Shown one piece after another: positions 28,347 through 37,046 of a stretch of DNA of 64,000 nucleotides (position 1 is its first letter; each line of letters begins with the position of its first letter). Source of the stretch: Desulfobulbus oligotrophicus (GTDB taxonomy: Bacteria; Desulfobacterota; Desulfobulbia; Desulfobulbales; Desulfobulbaceae); NCBI RefSeq assembly GCF_016446285.1, contig NZ_CP054140.1, forward strand, positions 849,501 to 913,500, given 5' to 3'. Position numbers and translations under genes: made by a program. The notes under the pieces are model-generated. The model was given only the letters and a program-made list of their open reading frames with translations, was not told the origin of the DNA and searched no databases.

Positions 28347-28679
28347 TTACATGACAATATACTTGGCGCATTCATCTAGAATGGCACCATGAAAAGCCTG
28401 GGTTCGCATCTGTTTGTCGGTCAGACCACGGGGAATGTCTTCCACATTGTCAAACCCTTCACAGATATAACTGTCGGCGCAGATAGCTACGTCTTCAACA
28501 GCACAGTACTGGGTCAATTCATAAAAGAGAGGGTTTTTGGTGAGGTGGATCGATTTAAAAGTAAAGAAGACCATTACTTTTTTTCCTGCACGCACAGCAG
28601 CCTTGGTAATACCAAGGATATGACGCATATGCTGAGGAGACGTTACAAAAATTCCAAGTTTATTTGGATCAGCAGCCAT
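28347..28679 (-). CDS. DsrE-family sulfur relay protein
   Basis: A 110-residue member of the DsrE/peroxiredoxin-like family, with the typical start KLGIFVTSPQHMRHILGITKAA and a Rossmann-like core. Cysteines occur in LTQYCAVEDVAICADSYICEG, where one would be the persulfide carrier, and near the C-terminus (DECAKYIVM). GGAGG precedes the ATG. It lies between tusA and another DsrE-like gene, 12 bases from the latter, and is presumably co-translated with it. Confidence 0.82.
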   Translation of the reverse strand: MAADPNKLGIFVTSPQHMRHILGITKAAVRAGKKVMVFFTFKSIHLTKNPLFYELTQYCAVEDVAICADSYICEGFDNVEDIPRGLTDKQMRTQAFHGAILDECAKYIVM

Positions 28680-28720
28680 GGATTTTTTCCTCCCGCAAAA
28701 GGATAGTATTTAGGAAGCTA

Positions 28721-28978
28721 TCATCCTTTTTTAATAAAAAAACTCATGAAGCCGGCCTCTTCCTTCTCTCCCATGTACTCGTGACCAGCGCGCTGACACC
28801 AGCCCGGGATATCATTGCGTGAGCCGGGATCAGTCCCCTGGACCTGCAAGATTTCTCCGGATTTAATTTTACCAATTTCCTTTTTTGTCCGCAGAAGAGG
28901 CATGGGGCAGCTCAATCCTTTTGCATCTAAAACCAAAGCGACATCCAAACCTTCAGGTGCTACTTTTACGTCACTCAT
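28721..28978 (-). CDS. TusA/SirA-like sulfur carrier protein
   Basis: An 85-residue sulfur carrier with the family signature GLSCPMPLLRTKKEI; the cysteine of CPMP accepts persulfide sulfur. The second half has the conserved TDPGSRNDIPGWCQRAGHE. The ATG is preceded by AAGGAGAACGCAC. It is the first gene of a minus-strand cluster with two DsrE-like proteins and a short TusB-like protein. It is divergent from a YedE/YeeE-type transporter, and TusA-YeeE pairs are known to work together in thiosulfate or sulfur-compound uptake. Confidence 0.92.
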   Translation of the reverse strand: MSDVKVAPEGLDVALVLDAKGLSCPMPLLRTKKEIGKIKSGEILQVQGTDPGSRNDIPGWCQRAGHEYMGEKEEAGFMSFFIKKG

Positions 28979-29278
28979 GTGCGTTCTCCTTAAGAAATAT
29001 AATTGTTCAAAGAAGCTTTATACCCAAAAAACGACGTATCAGTTTATAGATATATGCCAAGATTGTCAAGACAGAAACAAAAGTTAACAGTTTCCTTCCT
29101 GGAAAATCAGGATAGGCAGCACTTTCCATATCGTCCTTGTTTTCGAATAGTTGCTTTTATTGACAAACGAAGAGCGCAAAGGTATTTTCTGGAAGTTGTG
29201 GAGCATAATAGGCCTGTTTTGAGCTGATCGAGCTGGTTACAGTTATTTTTTCAGGGAAAAAGGAGGTTATGGAGAGAC
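28979..29278. other. divergent intergenic region between tusA-like and yedE-like genes
   Basis: This 300-base region carries the plus-strand promoter at 29160-29188 and must hold a minus-strand promoter for the tusA cluster; the minus strand has TATATT about 40 bases before the tusA ATG, without a clear -35. No coding sequence is supported here. Confidence 0.5.
29160..29188 (+). promoter_or_regulatory. sigma-70-type promoter for the YedE-like gene
   Basis: TTGACA at 29160-29165 and TATTTT at 29183-29188 are separated by 17 bases, about 90 bases before the ATG. Confidence 0.55.
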
Positions 29279-30547
29279 ATGGAAGATTTGAAGGTTTTTT
29301 GGGAGAAAGTTAGGCACCTTTACAAAGTGCTTTGCCAGGAGGAATGGAACCCGGTTTTGACCGGTATAATCGTAGCACTTTTAAGTATCTTCATCATGGC
29401 CTGGTGGCGTCCCTGGGGCATTGTTGGAGCTATTCGAAACTGGGGAGATTGGATGCTCTGGCATGCTGGCATCTTCAATGGAGACCTTGCCGAACTGGTC
29501 GGTTTTGTTGATGAAGATGGTGACATGGTTCTCACGAAATCACTTCTTTTCAACACCGGCTCAGTTATTGGTTTAGGTTTTGTCGGTGGATCATTTATAT
29601 CAGCCTGTCTGGGTGGCCAGTTCGCTTTTCGATTTCCTCCTATCCGTGAGTACGTTAAAGCCATTATCGCCGGTATCCTGATGGGTGTTGGTGCAGCTTT
29701 GGCCGGTGGTTGTAATGTCGGCGGCATGTACAATGCCATCGGTAACCTCGCGGCGAATGGTTTTGCCATGTGGGTAGGTCTGGTTCCTGGTGTTTTGTTC
29801 GGACTATGGCTGCTGTACAAGGAGATGGAACATGTTTCCTGGGGTAGTGGTGGTTCATGGACCCTGGAGGTTCCGGTAGCGCTGCAGTGGATTTTAGGAG
29901 TGGCAGCTGTCGTAGGGGTCATTTGGAGTGCGGTATACTACTCTAATTTTGATGGTGATGAGTATGTTGACTATATCACCTCTCTTTCCGGTATCTTGCT
30001 GATTGCAGTGGGCTTAGGCTATACAATGCAGAGAGGTCGCTGGTGTATGATTCAGGGTTTTCGCGAACCACACATGACCGGCGACTGCACCATGGCCAAA
30101 TCCGTTGCCCTGTCGATCGTCATTGTCGCTGTTGGAGCGGCGATCCTCAAGTTCGAGGTTGCTAATCGCTTAGGTGGTGAACCTGTGCTTGATCCGATGA
30201 ACTACGTTCGTGGAACCTTTGGCTGGGGTGGCGTGGTCGGTGGATTTGTCTTTGGTCTTGGCGCCATGTTGGCTGGTGGATGTGGGTCCGGGACACTGTG
30301 GCGTGTTGGTGAAGGTCAGATAAAACTGTTGGTGACCGTGCCTTTCTTTTCGCTTTCCAACTCACTGATGGTGGCCTGGTTTTCAGCGTATAATTTCGAA
30401 GAAGAGGGCTACCTGGGTAAATACATTTACCTGCCGGATGTGTTTGGTTATGGATTCACACTGGCCCTGATTCTGGGTTTTTGTACGTTGTGGTACCTGG
30501 TTGTCACTTGGAACGAAGATACCAACAAGCTGTTGTTACCAATGTAA
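29279..30547 (+). CDS. YeeE/YedE family membrane transporter
   Basis: A 422-residue inner-membrane protein with about ten helices in two similar halves. Each half has the family loop: ALAGGCNVGGMYN (about residue 142) and MLAGGCGSGTLWRVGEG (about residue 338). The cysteines of these GGC motifs relay thiosulfate through the pore in characterised YeeE. The extra region between the halves includes QRGRWCMIQGFREPHMTGDC. A TusA-like gene is divergent and adjacent, supporting uptake of thiosulfate or a related sulfur compound feeding the DsrE/TusA relay. The start is supported by GGAG four bases before the ATG. A terminator follows. Confidence 0.88.
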   Translation: MEDLKVFWEKVRHLYKVLCQEEWNPVLTGIIVALLSIFIMAWWRPWGIVGAIRNWGDWMLWHAGIFNGDLAELVGFVDEDGDMVLTKSLLFNTGSVIGLGFVGGSFISACLGGQFAFRFPPIREYVKAIIAGILMGVGAALAGGCNVGGMYNAIGNLAANGFAMWVGLVPGVLFGLWLLYKEMEHVSWGSGGSWTLEVPVALQWILGVAAVVGVIWSAVYYSNFDGDEYVDYITSLSGILLIAVGLGYTMQRGRWCMIQGFREPHMTGDCTMAKSVALSIVIVAVGAAILKFEVANRLGGEPVLDPMNYVRGTFGWGGVVGGFVFGLGAMLAGGCGSGTLWRVGEGQIKLLVTVPFFSLSNSLMVAWFSAYNFEEEGYLGKYIYLPDVFGYGFTLALILGFCTLWYLVVTWNEDTNKLLLPM

Positions 30548-30570
30548 ACTTTGCTTGTTCAACACATCTC

Positions 30571-30607
30571 AAGGTGGCTCCCTCTTTTAGGATGCCACCT
30601 TTTTTTG
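30571..30607 (+). terminator. terminator behind the YedE-like gene
   Basis: AGGTGGC pairs with GCCACCT around an AT-rich loop and is followed by seven T. It lies 24 bases after the stop codon and just before the folate cyclo-ligase start. Confidence 0.88.
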
Positions 30608-30614
30608 TCTGCTC

Positions 30615-31262
30615 ATGGATTGTAAAAAACCGATTGCCTGTACTGTCGAGCAAGAACGAAGTCGACTTCGACAGCTGATCATGCGTGAACGCGACAGTTT
30701 GTCCCCGGAGGAACGCGAACAACGCAGTAAACAAATAGCCGAACGGTTACTGACAGATCCATTGGTAAAGCGCCATCAAACATTTTTTATATACTGTTCG
30801 TATCGAAGTGAGGTTGCCACAAACGACCTGATCAAGGGGTTTCTTCAGGCAGAGAAGATTGTTGCCGTACCCCTTTGTCTGCCGGAACAGGCCGGCATGC
30901 AGGCTGTGACCATCACGGATGCAACCCGTGACCTCTGCTGCGGGTATCGGAGTATTCCAGAACCCATACCCTCTATTGCAAGAAAACAAACACTTACTCC
31001 TTCACAGATTGATGTGGCAATTATCCCAGGTGTTGTTTTTGATAGATCCGGTCACCGCCTGGGATACGGTGGCGGGTATTACGATCGGTTCCTGGGTGGT
31101 CTGGCACCGCAGGCTGTACGAATAGGTTTGGCTTTTTCCTGTCAGCTGGTGCACCTGCTTCCCGCGCTCCCCCATGATATTCCCATGGATGTCGTGATTA
31201 CAGAGGAGGAATTGCTTCGTTGGCCGAGGTTGGAAAAGGTGTTGAACAGCAGTGTACAGTAG
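30615..31262 (+). CDS. 5-formyltetrahydrofolate cyclo-ligase
   Basis: A 215-residue enzyme that converts 5-formyl- to 5,10-methenyl-tetrahydrofolate using ATP. The N-terminal helix SRLRQLIMRERDSLSPEERE, the segment IYCSYRSEVATNDLI and the phosphate-binding RLGYGGGYYDRFL near residues 148-160 are family hallmarks. The ATG chosen has no clear ribosome-binding site, but the helix it includes is needed for the fold. It starts only eight bases behind the upstream terminator, so its promoter may lie inside the YedE gene end or it may be read through. I see no 6S RNA next to it, unlike in gamma-proteobacteria. Confidence 0.92.
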   Translation: MDCKKPIACTVEQERSRLRQLIMRERDSLSPEEREQRSKQIAERLLTDPLVKRHQTFFIYCSYRSEVATNDLIKGFLQAEKIVAVPLCLPEQAGMQAVTITDATRDLCCGYRSIPEPIPSIARKQTLTPSQIDVAIIPGVVFDRSGHRLGYGGGYYDRFLGGLAPQAVRIGLAFSCQLVHLLPALPHDIPMDVVITEEELLRWPRLEKVLNSSVQ

Positions 31263-31451
31263 CGGCACCATAAGCAGCAACTCGACGGTATGGATAGTCG
31301 GATAATGCCAAAGGTAATAAATAATTAATCATCATTTGCCAGAAGTGTTTGCAGATATTGTTCTTTCTGCCCATTGACTGTATAAAATACCGGCTGTGTC
31401 TGCAGATAAACCAACAAACTCAATCCGCATTGCTTGCCAACTCGTCTACCC

Positions 31452-31739
31452 ATGAAGATAACCAAAGAAGAAGTGCTCCACGTTGCTCAACTTGCCCGTC
31501 TTGATCTAGATATCGAAGAGGCTGAACGCATGACTGATCAGCTCGGCAGTATTCTCACCTATGTTGCCAAGCTGGATGAATTAGATACGACTCAGGTGGC
31601 TGTGGCCACGCACACCAACGGACAGAATAACGTTTTTCGGGAGGATGAAGTGCACGCTTCGTTACCAAGAGACCAGGCTCTGGCCAACAGCGCTGTCCAG
31701 AACGGTGAAGCCTTTGTCGTTCCCCGGATAATAGGTTAA
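31452..31739 (+). CDS. gatC: Asp-tRNA(Asn)/Glu-tRNA(Gln) amidotransferase subunit GatC
   Basis: A 95-residue subunit of the GatCAB complex that turns misacylated Glu-tRNA(Gln) or Asp-tRNA(Asn) into the amide form. Typical pattern: EEVLHVAQLARLDL, then LGSILTYVAKLDELDT, and FREDEV with a C-terminal FVVPRII. The ATG at 31452 gives the usual family length; an in-frame TTG 18 bases upstream is less likely. gatA follows after 32 bases. gatB is not in the cluster. Confidence 0.95.
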   Translation: MKITKEEVLHVAQLARLDLDIEEAERMTDQLGSILTYVAKLDELDTTQVAVATHTNGQNNVFREDEVHASLPRDQALANSAVQNGEAFVVPRIIG

Positions 31740-31771
31740 TTTTCAAATTTCTTCTGCTTAAGAATGAACGC

Positions 31772-33235
31772 ATGAGTATCATCACAATCACCCTTGCCGA
31801 GGCCTTAAATCGACTCCGGAACCAAGAGGTAACTTCCGTTGCCTTGACCGAAGCTGTTCTTGACCGGATAACTGCTGTTGACCCCCTCATCCAGGCCTAC
31901 CTGACCCTTGATCGAGAAGGGGCACTACGTCAGGCGGAACAGGCCGATGTTGCGAGAAAAAAAGGTGCGGCCGGTCCGCTCTGCGGTATACCTCTGGCAG
32001 TAAAAGATAACTTCTGCACCAGATCTTTGCCGACGACCTGTGGTTCAAAGATGCTTGAAAACTTTGTTGCTCCGTACGATGCGACGGTGGTGACAAAACT
32101 CAGACAGGCTGGCGCTGTTCTGCTTGGGAAGTTGACCATGGATGAGTTTGCCATGGGTTCGACCAATGAGAACTCTGCCTTCACGATACCGCATAATCCC
32201 TGGAATCGTGACTTCATCACCGGTGGATCCAGCGGTGGTTCAGCTGCAGCTGTGGCAGCAGACGAGTGTTTTGCCGCACTTGGTTCCGATACCGGTGGCT
32301 CGATTCGCCAACCCGCCTCACTCTGTGGTGTTGTCGGCATGAAGCCGACCTACGGTCGAGTCTCTCGATACGGACTGGTCGCCTTTGCCTCTTCCCTTGA
32401 CCAGGTTGGACCACTGACCAAGGATGTCCGCGACTGCGCAATACTCATGGACGTTATCAGCGGACACGATCCATTGGATTCGACTTCGCAGAACCGATCG
32501 GTTCCTGACTATACGGAAGCCCTGCAAGAAGGGTTGCACGGTGTAACCATCGGTATTCCACAGGAATATTTTAAATCCGGGTTACTTAATCCTGATGTGG
32601 AAAAGGTCGTTCAAGAGGGTATTGCACAGCTTAAGGAGGCCGGAGCCGAGCTGGTTGAGGTCAGCCTGCCGCATACCGACTACTGCGTAGCAGCCTTTTA
32701 TCTCATCGCCCCGGCTGAGGCCAGCTCCAACCTGGCACGCTTTGATGGAGTGCGGTACGGTTACCGTGACTGTGACGCGACATCCTTGCTGGAGATGTAC
32801 AGCCGCAGCCGCTCCGGGGGGTTTGGTGACGAGGTTAAACGCCGTATTCTCATCGGTACCCATGCTCTTTCAGCCGGTTATTACGATGCCTACTACAGGA
32901 AAGCTTCACAGGTACGTACCCTGATCAGGGAAGATTTCATGAAAGCCTTTACTCGCTGTGATCTGCTGGTCTCTCCGGTCAGTCCGACTCCGGCCTGGAA
33001 GTTGGGTGAAAAGATCAACGATCCGTTGGCTTTGTATCTTTCCGATATTTTGACTATTTCGGCAAACCTTTCCGGAATTCCGGCGATGTCGGTTCCCTGC
33101 GGATTCAGCCGCGACGGATTGCCGATCGGCTTGCAGCTCCAGGCTTCGCACTTTAATGAACCTGTTTTGTTTAAAGCGGCCTTCAATCTTGAACAACGTG
33201 CCGGCGTTACAGGAAAAAAACCGGTCATCGTCTGA
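31772..33235 (+). CDS. gatA: Asp-tRNA(Asn)/Glu-tRNA(Gln) amidotransferase subunit GatA
   Basis: A 487-residue amidase that releases ammonia from glutamine for the GatB subunit. The Ser-cisSer-Lys catalytic set is visible: the lysine in AVKDNFCT, GGSSGGSAAAVA, and the nucleophilic serine in GSDTGGSIRQPAS. Length and C-terminus (FNLEQRAGV) fit GatA rather than other amidases. It lies directly behind gatC and immediately before hisC, with one base between stop and next ATG. Confidence 0.97.
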   Translation: MSIITITLAEALNRLRNQEVTSVALTEAVLDRITAVDPLIQAYLTLDREGALRQAEQADVARKKGAAGPLCGIPLAVKDNFCTRSLPTTCGSKMLENFVAPYDATVVTKLRQAGAVLLGKLTMDEFAMGSTNENSAFTIPHNPWNRDFITGGSSGGSAAAVAADECFAALGSDTGGSIRQPASLCGVVGMKPTYGRVSRYGLVAFASSLDQVGPLTKDVRDCAILMDVISGHDPLDSTSQNRSVPDYTEALQEGLHGVTIGIPQEYFKSGLLNPDVEKVVQEGIAQLKEAGAELVEVSLPHTDYCVAAFYLIAPAEASSNLARFDGVRYGYRDCDATSLLEMYSRSRSGGFGDEVKRRILIGTHALSAGYYDAYYRKASQVRTLIREDFMKAFTRCDLLVSPVSPTPAWKLGEKINDPLALYLSDILTISANLSGIPAMSVPCGFSRDGLPIGLQLQASHFNEPVLFKAAFNLEQRAGVTGKKPVIV

Positions 33236-33236
33236 T

Positions 33237-34355
33237 ATGCAACTTCCTATTCAACAGCATATTGCTGCTATTGTCCCTTATCCACCAGGTAAACCCATAG
33301 ATGAGCTGGAGCGTGAATACGGGGTGACGAACGCCATCAAGTTGGCATCCAATGAGAACCCGTGGGGTCCTTCTCCCGCGGCTGTGGCTGCTATTACCGC
33401 CATGCTTTCCAATCTGCATCGCTATCCGGATGGGTCCAGTTATTCACTCACCGCGGCAGTGGCCCGGTGGATTGGTGCCAATCCCGAAGAAATCGTCCTT
33501 GGCAATGGATCCAATGAGGTTATCGAGTTTTTGGTCAAGGCCTTTGTCAACAACGATGATATGGTCCTGACCAGTCATCCTTCCTTTTTGATGTATCAGA
33601 AGTTTGTCCAGGTTCGCGGCGGTGTCAATGTGATTATTCCGCTTAAGAAGATGCGCCACGACCTGGAGGCGATCACAGCGGCGGTGACGGATCGAACCCG
33701 GTTGATATTTATAGACAATCCCAATAATCCGACCGGGACGTTGATTGGCCGGGAAGAGTTTCATTCTTTTCTCACCGGTCTGCCCGAGTCGGTGATTGTG
33801 GTGGTGGATGAGGCCTACGTTGACTTTGCTGAACATGAGCAACGGATCGATATCCTCGAATATATCCGTCGATCCGAAGCCCTGCCGGCCGTGGTTTCAC
33901 TTCGTACCTTTTCCAAGGCCTTTGGTCTTGCCGGGTTACGGGTTGGGTTCGGCGTGATGCATTCACGGGTTGCTGATCAACTCCACCGGGTGCGTCAACC
34001 CTTCAATGTCAACCTCTTGGCCCAGACCGGAGCGCTTGCCGCCCTGGAAGACCTTGATCATTATCAACACACACTGCGGTCAACCACTGAAGGCCGAAGG
34101 TGGTTGAGTAAAGCAGTGACAGAGCTCGGCTGTCAGGCGTACCCGTCTCATGCCAATTTTTTCCTCATCGATGTTCGTGGTGATGCAACTCGTCTTTACG
34201 AGGCGATGTTGTACAAAGGCGTGATTGTCCGTTCGATGAAGGCCTATGGGTATCCGGATTTTATCCGGATCACCGTAGGTACTGCTGATGAGAACAAGCG
34301 GTTTGTTACCGCGCTTCGTGACTGCCTGCAGGACTTGGGTTATGTCCGGACGTAA
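33237..34355 (+). CDS. hisC: histidinol-phosphate aminotransferase
   Basis: A 372-residue PLP aminotransferase of histidine synthesis. The N-terminus (HIAAIVPYPPGKP, then ELEREYG and IKLASNENPWGPSP) is typical for HisC. The PLP lysine is in RTFSKAFGLAGLRVGFG, and NPNNPTGT and VDEAYVDFA are the cofactor-binding motifs. The ATG follows the gatA stop by one base; the frame extends 27 codons upstream inside gatA but without family similarity. The last 14 bases overlap cmk. No other his genes are present, so it is an isolated member of the pathway. Confidence 0.95.
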   Translation: MQLPIQQHIAAIVPYPPGKPIDELEREYGVTNAIKLASNENPWGPSPAAVAAITAMLSNLHRYPDGSSYSLTAAVARWIGANPEEIVLGNGSNEVIEFLVKAFVNNDDMVLTSHPSFLMYQKFVQVRGGVNVIIPLKKMRHDLEAITAAVTDRTRLIFIDNPNNPTGTLIGREEFHSFLTGLPESVIVVVDEAYVDFAEHEQRIDILEYIRRSEALPAVVSLRTFSKAFGLAGLRVGFGVMHSRVADQLHRVRQPFNVNLLAQTGALAALEDLDHYQHTLRSTTEGRRWLSKAVTELGCQAYPSHANFFLIDVRGDATRLYEAMLYKGVIVRSMKAYGYPDFIRITVGTADENKRFVTALRDCLQDLGYVRT

Positions 34356-35037
34356 ACCGATTGTTACCATCGATGGTCCTTCCGGCGGGGGTAAATCAAC
34401 GGTATCCCGGCTGCTGGCAGCCAAGCTGCAATTTACCTATCTCGACACTGGGGCAATGTACCGGGCAGTGGCCTACCAGTGCCGTGAACAGGGTATCGAT
34501 CCTGACGATAACGCCAGGGTGACAAACTTGTTGAGTATGTTGCGTATCACACTCTTACCACCCGATCCTGGTGAGGATGATGTGCGCGTACTGATAAACG
34601 ATCGGGAGGTGGGAACGTCTCTTCGAACTCCCGAGATGGGAATGTTGGCGTCAAGGGTCTCGGCCATGCCATTGGTCCGAGCCAGTTTAACCGGAATGCA
34701 GCAGGAAATGGGGGCAGCCGGGTATATTGTTGCCGAAGGGCGCGATACCGGCACCGTGGTTTTTCCGCAGGCTGCCTGGAAGTTTTTTCTGGATGCGAGC
34801 CCTGAGGTGCGAGCCCACAGGCGTGCTGCTCAACTGCGAAGCAAGGGGATGGAGGTGGATGAACAGGCGTTGCTTCAACAGATTGTTCAACGCGATAAAG
34901 AGGACAGTGAGCGTTCCATAGCCCCGCTTATGGCTGCAGCTGATGCCCATATTATAGATTCAACTGGTCTGGACGTTGCGGAGGTGGTCAACCTGATGCT
35001 CCGGATAATTCAGGAAAACCCCTGCAGCACCCATTAA
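34342..35037 (+). CDS. cmk: cytidylate kinase
   Basis: A 231-residue kinase that phosphorylates CMP and dCMP. The P-loop IDGPSGGGKSTVSRLLA is at the N-terminus, followed by YLDTGAMYRAVAY, the CMP-binding insert (about residues 60-100), and AEGRDTGTVVFPQA. Cmk-specific LRSKGMEVDEQAL and DSERSIAPLMAAADA follow. The ATG at 34342 overlaps the hisC end by 14 bases, implying translational coupling. Shared hairpin 35044-35069 lies just after it. Confidence 0.96.
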   Translation: MSGRKPIVTIDGPSGGGKSTVSRLLAAKLQFTYLDTGAMYRAVAYQCREQGIDPDDNARVTNLLSMLRITLLPPDPGEDDVRVLINDREVGTSLRTPEMGMLASRVSAMPLVRASLTGMQQEMGAAGYIVAEGRDTGTVVFPQAAWKFFLDASPEVRAHRRAAQLRSKGMEVDEQALLQQIVQRDKEDSERSIAPLMAAADAHIIDSTGLDVAEVVNLMLRIIQENPCSTH

Positions 35038-35069
35038 AAAAACTCAGTGTTTCCAGAGTGGAAACACTG
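35034..35069 (-). terminator. terminator of the ROO gene
   Basis: On the minus strand a perfect stem CAGTGTTTCCA/TGGAAACACTG with a three-base loop is followed by seven T. It lies between the convergent cmk and ROO genes; the T-tract makes it a terminator for the minus strand. Confidence 0.85.
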
Positions 35070-35096
35070 AATTAAAATCGAAAAAACGTCCACTTT

Positions 35097-36314
35097 CTAC
35101 AGGACGGATTCAACTTTTTCACCGGCCATCATGGCCTGCATTGCCCTGCCGACCGTGCGTCCAAGCTCCACACACTGCCCAAGTTGACCATGTTCAGGTA
35201 CATATGGCACTTTGAGTCCCTTGTGACAGAGGACGATGTCCAGCTCTTTGATAATAGCATTCATCATGCCAACCGCCTCACCAGACCATCCATAAGAGCC
35301 AAATGTGGCGGCAACCTTTTTGGCAGGCCGCAGACCGCGCATATACATGAGAAAGTCGACCATTCTCGGCAGCATACCGTTGTTGAGAGTGGATGAACCA
35401 AGAACCAGAGCGCTGGCCTCGAGCACATCTGTCATGACATCGCTGCGGTGGTTGACCTGCAGATCAAACAACTTGTATTCAACACCCTGCTCATGCAGCC
35501 CTTCGGCCACTGCCCTGGCCATCATTTTAGTGGAGTCCCACATGGTATCGTAGATCACCAGGGCCTTGCCGTTCCCCTGGTGAGTACACCAGCGGGAGTA
35601 TGCCTCAATGATTGCAGCAGGGTTGCTTCTCCAGACAACACCATGATCCGGAGCCAGCATCTTTATCGGGAGTTGCATCTCCTGCACCTGGGCCAGCAGC
35701 TTCTGGACAAAAGGTGAGTAGAGGGTGAGGATATTTGCGTAGTATTTGGTCGCCTCACGCATGAGGATATCTTGACTCACCTCATCGTCAAAGCGCTCGC
35801 TGCTTGCAAAGTGGGCACCAAAGGCGTCACTGCTGAACAGAATCTGATCTTCTTTCAGATAGGTGAACATTGAATCCGGCCAGTGTAACATCCGAGTTTC
35901 GAGGAAACTGAGTGTCCGTTGCCCAAGACGTATTTCCTCACCGGAAGTGACCACATGATACGGCCAGTCCGGACGATGGAAGTGTTGTAACAGCGCCTTG
36001 TGCCCCATCTTTGAGCAGATGACTTTTTCCGGGTTGATGGCTTCCATTATTTCCGGGAGCGCTCCGGAGTGGTCCATTTCAACGTGGTTCACCACAAGAT
36101 AATCAATTTTTTTCGGATCAATGATGTTCCGAATCCGGTGAAGCAGCTCGCCTGTATACGGCCCCTTAACCGTATCGATCAGGGTGACCTTGTCATCGAT
36201 AATAAGGAAGGCATTGTACGTGGTGCCGTTGATGGAGTACCCGTGGAAATCCCGGGTGATCCAATCAACTGCACCTACCCAGTAGATATTGTTCGCCAGT
36301 TTAATTTTTCTCAT
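35097..36314 (-). CDS. flavodiiron protein, rubredoxin:oxygen oxidoreductase (ROO/FprA)
   Basis: A 405-residue A-type flavoprotein that reduces oxygen to water (or nitric oxide to nitrous oxide) with electrons from rubredoxin. The N-terminal metallo-beta-lactamase domain holds the diiron site, with NHVEMDHSGALPE as the HxExDH motif. The C-terminal flavodoxin domain starts with VIYDTMWDSTKMMA and has the flavin loop GSSTLNNGMLP. The ATG at 36314 lies behind AGAGGA at a good distance; an upstream TTG is too close to it. Neighbouring DsrE-like, rubredoxin and desulfoferrodoxin genes form an oxygen-defence cluster. Confidence 0.95.
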   Translation of the reverse strand: MRKIKLANNIYWVGAVDWITRDFHGYSINGTTYNAFLIIDDKVTLIDTVKGPYTGELLHRIRNIIDPKKIDYLVVNHVEMDHSGALPEIMEAINPEKVICSKMGHKALLQHFHRPDWPYHVVTSGEEIRLGQRTLSFLETRMLHWPDSMFTYLKEDQILFSSDAFGAHFASSERFDDEVSQDILMREATKYYANILTLYSPFVQKLLAQVQEMQLPIKMLAPDHGVVWRSNPAAIIEAYSRWCTHQGNGKALVIYDTMWDSTKMMARAVAEGLHEQGVEYKLFDLQVNHRSDVMTDVLEASALVLGSSTLNNGMLPRMVDFLMYMRGLRPAKKVAATFGSYGWSGEAVGMMNAIIKELDIVLCHKGLKVPYVPEHGQLGQCVELGRTVGRAMQAMMAGEKVESVL

Positions 36315-36339
36315 GAGCAAATTCCTCTGAACAGGTGAA

Positions 36340-36687
36340 TTAAAAGGTCAGAATGGTGTACCCCTGATCAATGAATGCAGACATCGCCGGATGACCGGAC
36401 ATTTCACCGATTAACGGTATATTTTCTTTTGTTATGGCGTCGGTCACGTTGAGTTTGGCGGAGCAGGCCCGACAGGCCCCGATGAACAGATTCTGCTCCC
36501 GTGCCTTACGGTACAGAGGGTGAAGGAAATGGCTGCTGTCGGCCATAATGGGTACCAGGGTAACGGCTTCTCCTTCGAGGACAATTTTACCTTCCATCCC
36601 CTTGGCAGCCATATCAAGACTGTTCAATAGCACGTGGATAAAACAGAGCGGGTTATCGCGGAATGCGAAAAAGACATGCTTCTTCAT
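36340..36687 (-). CDS. DsrE-family protein linked to ROO
   Basis: A 115-residue DsrE/DsrF-fold protein, starting KKHVFFAFRDNPLCFIHVLLNSLDMAAKG. The cysteines in FIGACRACSAKL are placed like the sulfur- or redox-active cysteine of the family. GGAGATACTTC precedes the ATG. It lies 25 bases before ROO on the same strand, so both are likely from one transcript. It is not closely similar to the two DsrE proteins at 28 kb. A role in sulfur transfer is uncertain; a redox or Fe-S repair function during oxygen exposure is an alternative. Confidence 0.75.
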   Translation of the reverse strand: MKKHVFFAFRDNPLCFIHVLLNSLDMAAKGMEGKIVLEGEAVTLVPIMADSSHFLHPLYRKAREQNLFIGACRACSAKLNVTDAITKENIPLIGEMSGHPAMSAFIDQGYTILTF

Positions 36688-36765
36688 GAAGTATCTCCGA
36701 GAAGTTGGGTGTCGATCAGGAGTGATCTGATTAACTACAACAGGTGGTGCGGTGTCTGAGGTTGG

Positions 36766-36810
36766 TCAATAAAGGAAAATGACGGCATCTCTTGGGCGAG
36801 ATGCCGTCAT
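36766..36810 (-). terminator. terminator behind rubredoxin
   Basis: On the minus strand a perfect 13-base stem ATGACGGCATCTC/GAGATGCCGTCAT is followed by a T-rich tail (TTTTCCTTTATT). It separates the desulfoferrodoxin-rubredoxin transcript from the DsrE-ROO pair. Confidence 0.85.
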
Positions 36811-36861
36811 CAACAGATGTATAAACACGTACACAATGACAGTGTCGGTCAGCTCCGATAG

Positions 36862-37020
36862 TTACGCCTCTTCGAACTCATCTTTACCAACACCGCAAAC
36901 AGGGCAGGTCCAGTCTTCGGGGACATCTTCAAAGGCGGTTCCTGCGGCCACACCGTTGTCGGGGTCGCCTTGAGCCGGATCGTATACATAACCACAAACA
37001 GTACAGACGTATTTTTTCAT
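36862..37020 (-). CDS. rubredoxin
   Basis: A 52-residue one-iron electron carrier. Iron ligands are in [10 protein letters not shown] (Cys6, Cys9) and [11 protein letters not shown] (Cys39, Cys42). It is expected to donate electrons to the neighbouring ROO and to desulfoferrodoxin or rubrerythrin. The ATG at 37020 follows AAAGGATACAAC; an extended frame upstream has no such signal. It follows desulfoferrodoxin with 26 bases between, the classical rbo-rub pair of sulfate reducers. Confidence 0.97.
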   Translation of the reverse strand: MKKYVCTVCGYVYDPAQGDPDNGVAAGTAFEDVPEDWTCPVCGVGKDEFEEA

Positions 37021-37046
37021 GTTGTATCCTTTTGTTGAATTACAGT

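Noticed and set aside
30548-30614. 6S RNA next to the folate cyclo-ligase gene
   Set aside because: In gamma-proteobacteria ssrS lies there, but this gap is only 67 bases and consists mainly of a terminator.
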